DNA from: Cordylochernes scorpioides
Taxonomy: Eukaryota > Arthropoda > Arachnida > Pseudoscorpiones > Chernetidae
Length of the DNA: 64,000 bases
Reading direction: 5' to 3'
NCBI GenBank assembly: GCA_030710605.1
Contig: CP092869.1
Coordinates: forward strand, 14,453,295-14,517,294
Shown here: positions 1 to 12,776 of the stretch, piece by piece
How positions within the stretch are numbered: position 1 is the first letter of the stretch
How the letters are laid out: each line of letters opens with the position of its first letter
The notes under the pieces: model-generated
Databases searched by the model: none
Seen by the model: the letters and a program-made list of their open reading frames with translations, nothing else
What the model was told of the DNA's origin: nothing
Program-made: the position numbers and the translations under genes

Positions 1-3000
1 CTCCATCATGACAACAATGTTTTAAATGAACTCCATCTTTACAACAATTATTTAAGTTAACTCCATCATGTCAACAATGGTTTAAACGAACTCCATCATG
101 ACAACAATGGTTTAAGTGAACTCTATCATGAAAACAATGGTTTGAATTAACTCCATCATGGCAACAATGGTTTAAACGAAATCCATCATGACAACAATGG
201 TTTGAATGAACTACATCATGACAACAATGGTTTAAACAAACTTCATCACATGACAACAATGGTTCAAATAAACTCAATAAAAACCAAAATGGTTTAAATG
301 AACTACATCATGACAACAATGGTTTAATCGAACTCAAAAATGACGACAATGGTTTAAATGAATTATATCATTACAACAATGATTTAATCGAACTCCATAA
401 AGACAACAATGGTTTAAACAAATTCCATCATGACAACAATGGTTTCATTGAAATCCATCATGACAACAATGGTTTAAATTAACTCCATCATGACAACAAT
501 GGTTCAAACGAATTTCATCATGACAATAATGGTTCAAGCGAAATCCATTTTGACAACAATGGTTTTAATGAACTACATCATGACAACAATTGTTTAAACA
601 AATTCCATCATGACAACAATGGTTTTAATTACTCCATCATGACAACAATGCCTTAGATGAACTCCATCATGATAACAATGGTTTAAATGAACTCCATCAT
701 GACAACAATGGTTCAAACGAACTTAATCATTACAACAATGGTTTAAATGAACTCCATTATGACAACAATGGTTTTAAATGAACTCCACATGACAACAATG
801 GTTTAAACAAATTCCATCATGACAACAATGGTTTAAATGAATTCCATCATGACAACAAAGATTTAAACAAACTCCATCATGACAACAATGGTGTAAGTGA
901 ATTCCATCGTGACAACAATGGTTTAAACAAACTCCATCATGACAACAATGGTTTAAACGAACTCCACCATGACAACAATGGTTTAAACCAACTCCATCAT
1001 GACAATAATGGCTTAAACAAACTCCATCAGGAAAACAATGGTTTAATCGAACTCCATCATGGCAACAATATGTTAAGCGAACTCCATCATGACAACAATG
1101 TGTTAGGCAAATCCTTTATGCACAATGGTTTAAATGAACTCCATCATGACAACAATTGTTTAAATGAACTCCATCATGACAACAATGGGCTAAACAAACT
1201 CTATCATGACAACAATTGTTTAAATCCCCTTCATCATGACAACAATGGTTTAAATGAACTCCATCTTTACAACAATGGTTTAAGTGAACTCCATCATGAC
1301 AACAATGGTTTAAACGTACTCCATCATGGCAACAATGGTTTAAGTGAACTCTATCATGACCACAATGGTTTGAATTAACTCCATCATGACAACAATGGTT
1401 TAAACGAAATCCATCATGACAACAATGGTTTGAATGAACTACATCATGACAACAATGGTTTAAACAAACTTCATCACACATTACAACAATGGTTCAAATA
1501 AACTCAATAAAAACCAAAATGATTTAAATGAACTACATCATGACAACAATGGTTTAATCGCACTCAAAAATGACGACAATGGTTTAAATGAACTATATCA
1601 TTACAACAATGATTTAATCGAACTCCATAAAGACAACAATGGTTTAAACAAACTCCATAATGACAACAATGATTTAAATTATCTCCATCATGACAACAAT
1701 GGTTTCATTGAAATCCATCATGACAAAAATGGTTTAAATTAACTCCATCATGACAACAATGGTTCAAACGAACTTAATCATGACAACAATGGTTTAAATG
1801 AACTCCATCATTACAACAATGGTTTAAGTTAACTCCATCATGACAACAATAGTTTAAACGAACTCCATCATGATAATAATGGTTTAAACGAACTCCATCA
1901 TGACAACAATGGTTTAAACGAACTCCATCATGACAACAATGGTTTAAGTGAACTCCACCATGACAACAATGGTTTAAATGAACTCCATCATGACAAAAAT
2001 GGTTTAAATTAACTCCATCATGACAACAATGGTTCAAACGAACTTAATCATGACAACAATAGTTTAAATGAACTCCATCATTACAACAATGGTTTAAGTT
2101 AACTCCATCATGACAACAATAGTTTAAACGAACTCCATCATGATAATAATGGTTTAAACAAACTACATCATGACAACAAAAGTTCAAGTGAACTCCATCA
2201 TGACAACAATGGTTTAAACAAAATCCATCTTGAAAACAATGGTTTAAACGAACTCCATCATGACCACAATGGTTTAAACAAACTCCATCAGGACAACAAT
2301 GGTTTAATCGAACTCCATCATGGCAACAATATGTTAAGCGAACTCCATCATGACAACAATGTGTTAGGCAAATCCTTTATGCACAATGGTTTAAATGAAC
2401 TCCATCATGACAACAATTGTTTAAATGAACTCCATCATGACAACAATGGGCTAAACAAACTCTATCATGACAACAATTGTTTAAAACCCCTTCATCATGA
2501 CAACAATGGTTTAAATGAACTCCATCTTTACAACAATGGTTTAAGTGAACTCCATCATGACAACAATGGTTTAAACGTACTCCATCATGGCAACAATGGT
2601 TTAAGTGAACTCTATCATGACCACAATGGTTTGAATTAACTCCATCATGACAACAATGGTTTAAACGAAATCCATCATGACAACAATGGTTTGAATGAAC
2701 TACATCATGACAACAATGGTTTAAACAAACTTCATCACACATTACAACAATGGTTCAAATAAACTCAATAAAAACCAAAATGGTTTAAATGAACTACATC
2801 ATGACAACAATGGTTTAATCGCACTCAAAAATGACGACAATGGTTTAAATGAACTATATCATTACAACAATGATTTAATCGAACTCCATAAAGACAACAA
2901 TGGTTTAAACAAACTCCATCATGACAACAATGATTTAAATGATCTCCATCATGACAACAATGGTTTCATTGAAATCCACCATGACAAAAATGGTTTAAAT

Positions 3001-4580
3001 TAACTCCATCATGACAACAATGGTTCAAACGAACTTAATCATGACAACAATGGTTTAAATGAACTCCATCATTACAACAATGGTTTAAGTTAACTCCATC
3101 ATGACAACAATAGTTTAAACGAACTCCATCATGATAATAATGTTTTAAACGAACTCCATCATGACAACAATGGTTTAAACGAACTCCATCATGACAACAA
3201 TGGTTTAAGTGAACTCCACCATGACAACAATGGTTTAAATGAACTCCAACATGACAATAATGGTTTAAATGAACTCCATCATGACAACAATGGTTTAAAT
3301 AAACTCCATCGTGACAACAATGGTTTAAACAAACTCCATCGTGACAACAATGGTTTAAACAAACTTCATCATGACAACAATGGTTTAAATAAACTCCACC
3401 ATGACAACAATTGTTTTAATGAACTCCATCAAGACAACAATGGTTTAAACGAATTCCATCATGACAACAATGTTTTAAATAAACTCCATCATGACAACAA
3501 TGGTTTAAATAAACTTCATCATGACAACAATGGTTTAAATGAACTCCATCATGACAACATTGGTTAGAATAAACTCCATCATGACAACAATGGTTTAAAC
3601 AAACTCCATCATGACAACATTGGTTTAAACAAACTCCATCATGACAACAATGGTTTAAACAAAATCCATCATGACTACAATGGTTTAATCAAACTCCATC
3701 ACGACAACAATGTGTTAAGCGAACTCCATCATGACAACAATGGATTAAATGTACTCCACCATGGCAACAATGTGTTGGGCGAACTCCATCATGACAACAA
3801 TGGTTTAAATGAACTCCATCATGACAACAATGGTTTAAATGAACTCCATCATGACAACAATGGGTTAAACAAACTCTATCATGACAACAATTGTTTAAAT
3901 AACCTTCATCATGACAACAATGGTTTAAATGAACTCCAACAGGACAACAATTTTTTAAGTTAACTCCATCATGACAACAATGGTTTAAATGAACTCCATT
4001 ATGACAACAATGGTTTAATTGAACTTCTTCTTGACAACAATGGTTTAAACAAACTCCATCATGACAACAATGGTTTAAGCAAACTCCATCATGACAACAA
4101 TGGTTTAAACAAACTCCATCATGACAACAATGGTTTAAATCAACTCCATCATGACAACAATGGTTTAAATAAATTCCATCATGACAACAATGGTTTGAAT
4201 GAACTTCATAATGACAACAATGGTTTAAATGAACTTCATCATGACAACAATGGTTTAAACGAACTCCCTCATGACAACAATGGTTTAAGTGAACTCCACC
4301 CCTTGACAACAATGGTTTAAACAAACTTCATCATGACAACAATGGTTTAAACAAATCCATCATGACAACAATGGTTTAAACAAACTCCATCATGACAACA
4401 ATGGTTTAAATCAACTCCATCATGACAACAATGGTTTAAACAAACTCCATCATGACAACAATGGTGTCAATAAATTCCATCATGACAACAATAGAAGATG
4501 GATGAACATAATCATGGCAACAATGGTTTTAAACAAATTCCATCGTGACAACCATGATACAGACAAACTCCATTTAAAAG
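1..4580. repeat. 30-bp minisatellite array, about 150 copies
   Basis: The consensus unit is about 30 bp, built on CTCCATCATGACAACAATGG followed by TTTAAAYRAA, and repeats with point changes throughout. Because the unit is a multiple of three, both strands stay open over long stretches: plus-strand frames read HHDNNGLNEL-like decapeptides and minus-strand frames read NHCCHDGVHL-like ones. I treat these as by-products, since they have no conserved start, no flanking exon signals and frequent stops. A block at 1021 to about 1990 recurs at 2282 to about 3250 with a constant 1,261-bp offset (42 units plus 1 bp), and a related copy lies near 30-480 at an offset of about 1,228-1,230. The array therefore has higher-order structure. 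The last degenerate units fade out near 4575. Confidence 0.97.
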
Positions 4581-5085
4581 TAAATTTATTTTTTTAAAAA
4601 ATCCCTTGCCTCAATGGATAGATAATGTGTACAATAAAACATTTTTATAACGCTATTGTAAGACGCTGACCAAAACAACCAAGAAATCAAGTTAGATAGT
4701 GTTATACCCGGTAAATGAGCGGTATTGATTAGAGCAATTTAGGAATGGAGGTAGATCATTATGGAATACCATTTAATCCTTTTCTGAACAAATTTTTCTA
4801 TCCTAGAATTTTACAGAATATCCAGTTAGATTATGAAATCAATACTTCCTTTATATACCTCTGCCTTCATTCTTAAAGCTGCATCCTTTCAGTATGGTCA
4901 ATAGATGTACTGCAAACCTTCTTTTAATTACTTCATTTAAGACCCTACAAATATCAGTATTTGACGCTGATTCTTTGGCAAAATACAAGATAATTCAACA
5001 AAAAATAAGAAAAGATTAAATATGTGAAATAAACTATGAGAGAAAACTGACAAAAACTATAACAAGACTTAGAACAAAACACTTT
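4581..5085. other. AT-rich spacer, nothing recognised
   Basis: This stretch lies between the minisatellite and a non-LTR tail. It is AT-rich with stops in all frames. I see no terminal repeats, tandem structure or RNA motif. Confidence 0.6.
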
Positions 5086-5091
5086 AAAGGA

Positions 5092-5295
5092 ATGACAATA
5101 CATCCAGATGGCACAAGAACTTATAGGACATGTAACAACTGTCCTGGTGTGGAACTAACACCTACCCATATATTCTCATGTCCATCAATGGCCGCAGCCT
5201 TGCAGAATATTTGCATGGACCCAGAGCAGCAGCTTTACACACCCAAGATAGTGGACATTGCAACTGCTGTGATAGAGATGTATGGAGATATCTGA
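5092..5295 (+). pseudogene. C-terminal fragment of non-LTR retrotransposon ORF2
   Basis: The 67-codon frame carries a CNNC...THIFSC arrangement (Cys/His cluster at residues 15-30) followed by a short helical tail ending IEMYGDI. This matches the C-terminal end of non-LTR retrotransposon ORF2 proteins, after the RNase H region, where a C-x2-C-x(n)-H-x4-C knuckle is usual. Everything upstream (endonuclease and reverse transcriptase) is missing, so it is a 5'-truncated copy, the normal outcome of target-primed reverse transcription. The same tail occurs on the minus strand at 37304-37507 and, more diverged, at 47285-47563. Its stop is followed by tandem copies of its own last codons. The family assignment is by motif pattern only; I cannot name the clade. 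Confidence 0.6.
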
Positions 5296-5575
5296 GGCTC
5301 CTCATTGGACACGACAACAACAACAGAAAATTGACATGGACCCAGAACAGCAGCTTTACACACCCAAGATAGAGGGCATTGTAACTGCTGTGATAGAGAT
5401 GTATGGAGATATCTGAGGCTCCTCATTGGACACAACAACAACAGAAAATTGACATGGACCCAGAACAGCAGCTTTACACACCCAAGATAGAGGACATTGT
5501 AACTGCTGTGATGGAGATGCACGGAGACATCTGAGGCTCCTCATTGGACACGACAACAACAACATTTAAGATGCT
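5218..5575 (+). repeat. Three tandem ~119-bp copies of a non-LTR 3' end
   Basis: Units starting GACCCAGAGCAGCAGC or GACCCAGAACAGCAGC occur at 5218, 5338 and 5457. Each repeats the last ~27 codons of the ORF fragment, its TGA, and a CAACAACAACA stretch. The same tandem arrangement is found at 36905-37390 and 46520-47230, so the iteration belongs to the element rather than to this locus. Confidence 0.85.
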
Positions 5576-5924
5576 AAAGTCTCCATAACATTTTCCCAAA
5601 CTCTTTGTCTATCACCCTATCTGAACATTTGAGATTGATACATTTTTCGATCACCATAGATGTCAGAGTGTATTTTACGCATCACCTCTTTGAATTTTTC
5701 CCATAGTTTCGCATCCTTACAGTAAAACTGACCAGAAATATTTAAGCAATAGCTGTATCATGGCGAGATTGAAAACGAAGTTTTACTCTATGTAAAATAT
5801 ACAAGGTTCTCCTAAAAGTTCGTAAACACTTGCAAAAAATTGAAATACCAATATTATTTGCCGCTATGTATAATGTCTTTGTATTATGTATAATGTAATT
5901 GTGATGTACTAGCGCGCCATCTTA

Positions 5925-6100
5925 TAGAACTGGCGAAACCGCTGGGAGGGTTCACCACTGATGAGCCAGGCCCTCCCATTAATTTTTCGATTGCAGTAAG
6001 GGCAGTAGAAATTGTTTAATTTCAAAAAGAATCTTACGCATCTAAAATAGTTTCGAATTTTCACAAAGTAATTGTATCATGTATTCGCCGTAATAATATT
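5925..6100. repeat. PAL-1 MITE, half copy
   Basis: It contains the family signature: a CTGGGAGGGTTCACCACTG-type segment, then CCCTCCCATTAATTTTTCG, then GCAGTAAGGGCAGTAGAAAT, then AAAGAATCTTACGC and ATAGTTTCGAA. Full palindromic or TIR-bounded members are at 25192-25378 and 33187-33361. There is no coding capacity. Confidence 0.7.
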
Positions 6101-6114
6101 ATTTTGACCCATTT

Positions 6115-6310
6115 GGCTAAACCACTTTGCCAGCTAAACATCTCTTTGGCAGATTGTGAAGATTCCATTAGATTCCGTGTGCCATTAGCCTGAAACCATG
6201 GTCTCTAGGTGGATGCTTCTCAGTTTGCCAAAGCTGGTGTTGTGGCTTTGTCACCGACCTGAGGCCGCTAGTTTGCGGCGACGGTCAATAGATGGCGATT
6301 AGTTTTGACG
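6115..6310 (+). repeat. HH-C repeat fragment with ribozyme core deleted
   Basis: The segment from GCCATTAGCCTGAAACCATGG to GACGGTCAATAGATGGCG matches the HH-C repeats at 31424-31813, 51235-51545 and 55910-56265. The CTGACGAG half of the hammerhead core is missing; only the stem II 3' side and GAAACCATGGTC (about 6209-6236) remain. This copy cannot cleave in cis. Confidence 0.75.
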
Positions 6311-6762
6311 TTTAATTTGACGAGAGAGGAGTCCTATGCTTTTTAAAGAAAAACAACGTTTTAAGAAAAACACGAACACTTGCGACAACCTTATAGAATT
6401 ATTCAAGGTTATTTTTTCTTTTAAAAATAAATAACCAATTTCTATACCATTAATGAACTGAAGATGGAAAATAATTGGAATGGCTTGATTCATCAGTGAT
6501 GAACCGTCTCAGCTGTTTCAAGCCACCAGATCGCTTCAAATATTGAATTTTTCATTCTACTTATATACACTGTATTACTGGTGATGGCTAGTTTAAAAAA
6601 CATATATACCTATATCTTCGTAAATGTAGAAATTTCATAAATATTTTTGATTCGAGCACAGCTATCCCATTTAGAGTACAAGAAAACACATAAAAATATA
6701 GTTTAGACAACATTAGTAAACAATACATACCGCACTCTATATACATATATACACTATGTGTA

Positions 6763-6938
6763 CAGTCGAACTTGGATTAATTCGAAGCCCAAAGGCCCAA
6801 AAACAAAAAAATCTAATTATCTAAAAATTCGAATTAAAAACGGAAATTCTGTTTATTGGGAATTCTACGGAACAAGATAAATATTTGAATTAAAGATGTT
6901 TGCGAATTAAAAACGTTCCAATTATCGAAGTTCTACTA
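6763..6938. mobile_element. pogo-like MITE with TA target duplication
   Basis: Imperfect terminal inverted repeats, CAGTCGAACTTGGATTAATT on the left and a TTATCGAAGTTCTACTA end on the right, are flanked by TA on both sides (6761-6762, 6939-6940). The CAGTMGAACYT...TTCGAA terminus and TA target are typical of pogo/Tigger-type elements. The interior is AT-rich and non-coding. A sister copy is at 31073-31298. Confidence 0.65.
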
Positions 6939-6999
6939 TATTAAGAATTTCTTTTAAAAAGAAATCTCTCTCTCTCTCACTGAATAATTCCATCATCTT

Positions 7000-7300
7000 C
7001 TTCTTTCTTTCTTATCTTCACACTGGGTGAAGTAGAATGCGTCTGCCTTTGTCATTAAGACTGGGAGCATTACTCAGTGGCAGGCCGACTTAGCTCCAAA
7101 AAAATGGCCGCCTCTGACATGAAGAATAGACGCCATGTGCAGCTGCTTCTAACATGGAGTACAAACACTGCTCATCCTGTATCCATGGATTAGGAGCCCT
7201 TACAGGGTACTATCAGCCAGGCCAGCAGAGTCCAGGTTTTTTAGTGAGCTTGTTACTGCTCCCCCTCCTCCTTTTTCATCCGGGCTTAGGACCGGCAAAG
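7000..7300 (-). mobile_element. Non-LTR retrotransposon 3'-UTR fragment (NLTR3)
   Basis: Read on the minus strand, it runs from CCTTTGCCGGTCCTAAGCCC through a GGAGGAGGGGGAGCAGTAAC box and an ACTCCATGTTAGAAGC segment to a GAAGAAGA-type simple tail at the left end. The same ~300-370-bp module recurs at 40358-40700, 48718-49085, 53520-53775, 54485-54855 and 55183-55487. The shared 3' simple-repeat tail and varied 5' ends fit truncated non-LTR copies. Confidence 0.65.
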
Positions 7301-8510
7301 GCCAAATAATTCCATCCTCAAAATGAAGAGTATACTCTGTATTTTGTTTACTGAATTTTTACTCTATAGGTGATTAAAAAAAAAAAGAGTTTCAAAGTTC
7401 CAAACAGACACCCTCCTAGGAATAAACATATTTACCCCTGTACAGAACCAAGTACAGTACATCAGATAAACTGTATGTCCACCATTAGACATGTCAACCC
7501 GGATAGTTGTTGTACGTGGTGGCTCCAGGAATCCTGGTTACCTCAAGAGTAAGGAAAGAGATTCAGGCCTAAATAAGGCCTACACCATCAAATGAATAGC
7601 CAAAAAGTACTATCTTAGAAGATCTTAGATTGATAGGGGGATAAGAACAGATCGCTATAGTAAAAAACAGGAATTCCAAGAACCACGGTGCGTATCTCGG
7701 AGTCCCAAATCCAGAAGTAGGACAGTTACAGAGGAAGCTCTACGAGGTTACTTCCTGGCAAACACAGTATGTAAGTAGGACTCAGTTACGTTCCTTGATT
7801 ACAGCTTCGATCTTCAGTACGTATGGATTCACTTGTAGCGTCTCTCTGATGCTACATCCGCCCTGGGCAAGATTTCTTGTCGCGTCACTATCTCATCCAT
7901 ACTTTCTCCCACCATTCTCTACCAAATCTTGTAACCAATATTTTAATATTGTGAAATGGATACTCCATTCCTTTCTCTAATGACAAGCTATCGAGAAGTT
8001 GTGTCCGCGAGCGGCTCGTTCCGTTCGCTCTTTTTAAAAGTTCTTCTAATAAATGATTTCGCGCTTTTATGAATTTGCTTCAGGCGATTATATAACCCAA
8101 AAAGGTGATATATATATGTTATGAATATCTTGTGTTGTTGTTAGATTAGGCTTGATAAGACAAAGGATCGATAAGATAAAGGGTTGAGGTGCAGTCGTGA
8201 TAAAAAAGATAATTATTTACCGTCAAGTAGCTTTTATTTTCAATTACTTGAGGAAAGATTACACATTTGTTAGTTTCACATTATATAGAATTTATATAAT
8301 TTAATCCTATATTAGTGATTTAAAAGGATTGATTGGTTAACTACGCATATTTACAACAAAATTATACAACTAAAACTGAAAGTCTTTCTAAAAACGATGA
8401 TAACAAAAATAAAAATTATCAATGAATAAAATAAAATATATATTTTTTAAAATATAGAAATTTTTGAGGTTTTAGATTATATAATATTTTTAGATTATAT
8501 AATATATATA
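7301..8510. other. No recognisable gene or repeat
   Basis: This is an AT-rich stretch with short ORFs only (for example 7370-7552 and 7795-7980) that lack any family signature. A TA-rich segment at 8450-8515 borders the following duplication. Confidence 0.5.
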
Positions 8511-8511
8511 T

Positions 8512-8990
8512 ATATGGTAATTTAAAACAACAACCTCATATGTTAGTGCAAGCCGCGTCGGTCGTATGTTATGTCGATCTCATCCAACATGTAGTTAGGA
8601 AGAACTCGTCTATCTCCATCCTTCGCTCCTAGCTCAGCTTTTATCTGTTAACGGAACTTTCTTAGTGCAACTGTGTCTTCGTTTTTTGTGTATGGATATC
8701 CCAAGCTTTTCCACTCTGCCTCGACCACGACTGCCTGTATTTTGTGAGAACTTTTAAAGGTCTTCCAAGGTGCAGAGAGGTACTGGAAAACTCTACATCC
8801 TGACTGTTCCTCTTGGTCAACACAGTACAACAAGAGCTACCAGGACTTCAACATTATTTCAGTAGTCGACATCAAACTCAACAAATCATTACAGTGAGTC
8901 GACAAGATCTCACATTACATGAGTCGACAGGATCTCTACAAAAGCTACTGGAATTCCTCATATCATCACATTTAAGTCGACAGGATGACC
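8512..8990 (+). repeat. Direct repeat copy 1 of a ~4.26-kb duplicated unit
   Basis: It begins GGTAATTTAAAACAACAACC (8516) and continues TTAGTGCAAGCCGCGTCGG (8543), then ~440 bp nearly identical to 13217-13640. Copy 2 carries an extra ~415 bp between these two blocks (about 12798-13213) that is absent here. AGTCGAC recurs several times (8865-8985). I cannot assign it to a family; it could be the leader region of an LTR element or a plain tandem duplication. Confidence 0.7.
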
Positions 8991-9440
8991 AAAACGAAGG
9001 ATGACACAACGAAGAGGTAAGAAGACTGTTCAGATAAGAAGCGAGAACGAGCAAAGATGGAGGAACAAGCCCGCCATACCAACGAAACAACCAAGCAATC
9101 TCTCCCCCCAACAAGAGACGATATTTACGGAAGAAACGCCGCCCCAACGGACTTCCGCATACCCGCTAACCGATCGCCAACGTCGGGAGCAAGCTGTCTG
9201 ACCACCCCAACGACACAGCCGAACTTCCCACACGACATGGAAACCGAGCAGCGATGTGGCCCAAACCCTGTGACAAGTTCCACACCTTCGACTTGACATC
9301 GTCGAGACAATGCTCAAGGCAACAAGCCACAATCAACTTCACAGAAGCTACAAGCTTCTACAAGCTTTACATGGAGCGACTTCCTCGTCAGCAGGACGAC
9401 CACCAAAGACCAAGTCTCCTGACTGAACTTTCATCCTAAT
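8991..9440 (+). other. Moderately GC-rich patch with overlapping short frames
   Basis: Two plus-strand frames are open over 60-80 codons (9001-9201 and 9057-9296). They are rich in Thr, Pro, Gln and charged residues, and neither has a recognisable motif. The patch lies between the direct repeat and the G-poor tract. A gag-like leader is conceivable, but nothing in the residues proves it. Confidence 0.3.
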
Positions 9441-12400
9441 TGTAAGTTTTTAAAAAACCTACCTTAACTTTATCCTCAAGTTCAAAACTTGATTCCCTAT
9501 AAATTTTGTATTTATATTTTCACTTTAAGCATTTTAAAATCAATTTTTACCTTTCTTATATCATTTTTTATTCAATTTTTAAAACTTTCACACTCTCATT
9601 TATCAAATTTACTTTAATTTTTAATCAAATTATAAATTTCAAGTTATTACTCTCAATTGTACTCATAAAAAAAAAAAAAAAATTCGCCCATCACGCATTT
9701 TTACCAATTTACTAATTTTACATGTCTATCCAAAATTTATCTAAAATGGTACTATCCAAATCTACAACTTGAAAAAAAAAAAAAAATCATCATTATTATT
9801 TTTTAAAAAATCTCATTCATCATAATTCTCAACTTATTTTTGTTTTACTTATTAGTTATCTTTATACCAAAAGACCAATATCTTTATCAATTCTTAAAAT
9901 TTTGGTAATGTTCACCAGTTTAAGTAAGCGCCCAATTCAAATTATTTGTAACTCTCACGACATTGCCCTTTTGCAAGAGTCGTTTTAACTGCCATGGTCA
10001 GCGATTTAGGAAATATATTCAAATTTTAAATGTAAATTAGCATAGGTGAAACGCATTTTTTTTAATTGCAAAAATCGGAAGATACAATATCTTCAAAAAC
10101 GCCAATAGGGAAAACAACTATCTTTCCCAAAACAAGTTAGGAATAAAGATTCACTCCACTTCACCGCCAGTAGCTAATTTAAGTCACAGCCTTCCAAAAC
10201 GATTACAATCGTTAATATTCGAGGATAAATACACTCCCTCGTCTTTCCCTTTTACATGCATATTCAATCATCATACATCTCTCTCGACAAACGTTACAAC
10301 ACTTTCACATCACTTTCTCCAATTGGAAACAATTTGTAGTGCGCGACTTAACACACAAATCCAAATTTCGAGTCACACAAGCGCCACTTAGCTCTATATC
10401 GTCGCCACAATAAAATAATTTCACATTAAGCATGCCACATCCACTAACAGTCAAATATTCTCTCGATGTGTTTCATACAACAACCACCCATGACTTTATT
10501 AAATTTGTTATTCATGGTGAAACAGGTTAGATTTTGTGCCAAACTAAGACTTCACGTGACACCTTTTTATTCACATTTCTCACTTCGTGTCACAGTGCCA
10601 CACCACAAAACTTTTTCACTTTTCAGGCCAAAGACGCCCTTCACGCCTGTGACACCACAATTCATCCCAAAACGTGTCCACGTCGAAAGTCATATCTTTC
10701 ACTCACTTCTAGCCTGAAATCATCGTATAACATTTTTACTAAGTCTTAACAACTACGAACACCGAGAAAATCATATCTTTCAATTATAGCAGAAAATTGC
10801 CAACTCAACAAAAGGAGAAAGTCAGTTTCAAGTAAATCTCAAACCTAGAAAACCATCCCACATGTGTGACCACCAAAAAAAAAAAAAAAAATAGAATTTC
10901 CGTGAAAAAAAAAAAGAGGGAAGTGGACGCCCTTTTTGACGCCACTCCCTTGGTCACTACTATCTTTTGAGAATATCTTTGGACATGCCCTCTCTTCCCC
11001 TTCAAGGCAGATCTTCTTGACCGCTAGCTTCATGACGCCATTTTGAACACATGTGTCACACTACTCATTTAGATTTCCTCGAGAATCTCACAAATCTCAC
11101 CAACGAGATATCACAACACAACATACTTTAAACATTTTACATGTTAATTGATAACACCAATTAAAACAATTTGGTTAAGTCTTATATAGACTTTTTAACG
11201 CGAAAGAGAAATCATTCTCTACATACCAGCATTGAGGACAAACGAAAAGATCATTTCACATATTCCCAGTTTCAGAGTCATAGAAACACCGATGTTACCA
11301 AAGGGATATAATCTAGTCACACACCACAACTGTAACTTTTCGTCAAAAGGGACAATTTTTGTTCAATTTTACACTACTTAAAATTTATCCAATCATTAAT
11401 AACCTTCAATTATATTATAAATTTTGTATAAAATCTTGAATAATTATTCTTATTCTTACCTTTCAATTATATAAACAAATTTTTTAATCCAACATTTAAA
11501 AAAAAAAAAAACCTTTAATCAAATTTACTTTTATTTTTCATGATATTATTTTTAGTATTGTAAGACATCTAATTGTTTCAAAAATTATTTTTATTTTATT
11601 ATTTATTATATATTTTATATATTACAGGTTTAATTTTGTCCACTTACACTTTTTGTACCCGCAATCATATTTCTATATTTCTATTCACTATATTTTATTT
11701 GTTTAAATACCTTTATTATCTGACAAAGTTTATCATCCACTATCGGGCATCTACAACAATCGTTTTCAACAATCATATTCTTTAACCAATTCCCTATATT
11801 TTTCATCACTATCTTTTCAGTCATTGCGTCACATCAATGTAGAAAAACGACAGCACTGCTTGACAATTTATTTTTTGATTTCGTAATTCAACAAACGCCT
11901 TGAACACAGTTCCCCAGACTTACAAATCCAAACTTCTGGTCTGAACAAGCTTCAAGAGTTTATTTCATTTCATCCGCAGAGCAAATCACCAACGCATACA
12001 CAAAGCGTTCACTTTTTTCAACTTTCAACTTTTTTTTTCAGCTCTAGCGGACCACATTCAACCTTTGATTTCGAGTCAAGTCAGATCACCTACTGTCGCT
12101 ACAATTCTACTTATCGCATGGCTCTATTTCACTCCTTTCTCAATCATATTAATAAGCAACTTTTCTTCAACAACTTTTAACCCAATAATCCTAAAATTGT
12201 GACAAAACACTGTAACCCTTATATAGGATCGCAAGTGAAACATTGCCAAGGAAGACAGCTCAAGTCTATATCCTCGCTTTGCACCTGGATCTGAGTATTT
12301 GGTTTACATGGGCACTTCTAACAATTACATATTCTTCAACAACTTTTCAACCCAATAACACTACAATTGTGACAAAGCACTGTTACCCTATACAGGATCA

Positions 12401-12760
12401 CAGGTGAAACATTGCCTAGGAAGACGCTCAAGTCCATATCCTCGCTTTGCACCTGGACCTAAGTATTTGATTGCATGTGTAAATCTCACAATTGCTTATT
12501 CTTTAACTACTAACCCTGTCCAACGCTCACCAATATTCTCTTAGAATGTGAATTTTTATGTCATCATTTTATTTTAATCATCTTTTTTGTTAATCAAACA
12601 AAATGTCATTTTTATTTCACTTTTATATATCCAACAAATATCATCTTGTTATAGCCTTTTTAACCCTCACAGTTTAAATTAATTAAAAGAAATTTTAATT
12701 ACTTACCTGTGTTAGAGAGGCTTTACCCGCCTAAACCCGGATAAACCCTTTCACTCCCGG
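9441..12760. other. Long G-poor, A/T/C-rich tract without genes
   Basis: For over 3 kb the plus strand is made of A, T and C with very few G, and contains several A-runs of 12 or more (9667, 9772, 10876, 11501). No ORF has a family signature. A short two-copy repeat lies inside at 12150-12475. The strand asymmetry begins just after 9440 and ends at the GC-richer segment near 12710. Confidence 0.75.
12150..12475. repeat. Two tandem ~165-bp copies
   Basis: Copy 1 (from about 12150) and copy 2 (from about 12330) share CAACAACTTTTMAACCCAAT, GTGACAAARCACTGT, GGTGAAACATTGCC-type and CCTCGCTTTGCACCTGGA segments. The copies are diverged by point changes and small indels. Confidence 0.8.
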
Positions 12761-12776
12761 GGCCCATCTATGGTAA

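Noticed and set aside
3689..4324. 211-codon His/Cys-rich minus-strand ORF
   Set aside because: It is an open frame through the minisatellite because the unit is a multiple of three; the opposite strand is equally open and no signals of a gene are present.
1..4580. CRISPR-like array (30-bp repeats)
   Set aside because: The repeats are contiguous with no unique spacers, and the context is eukaryotic.
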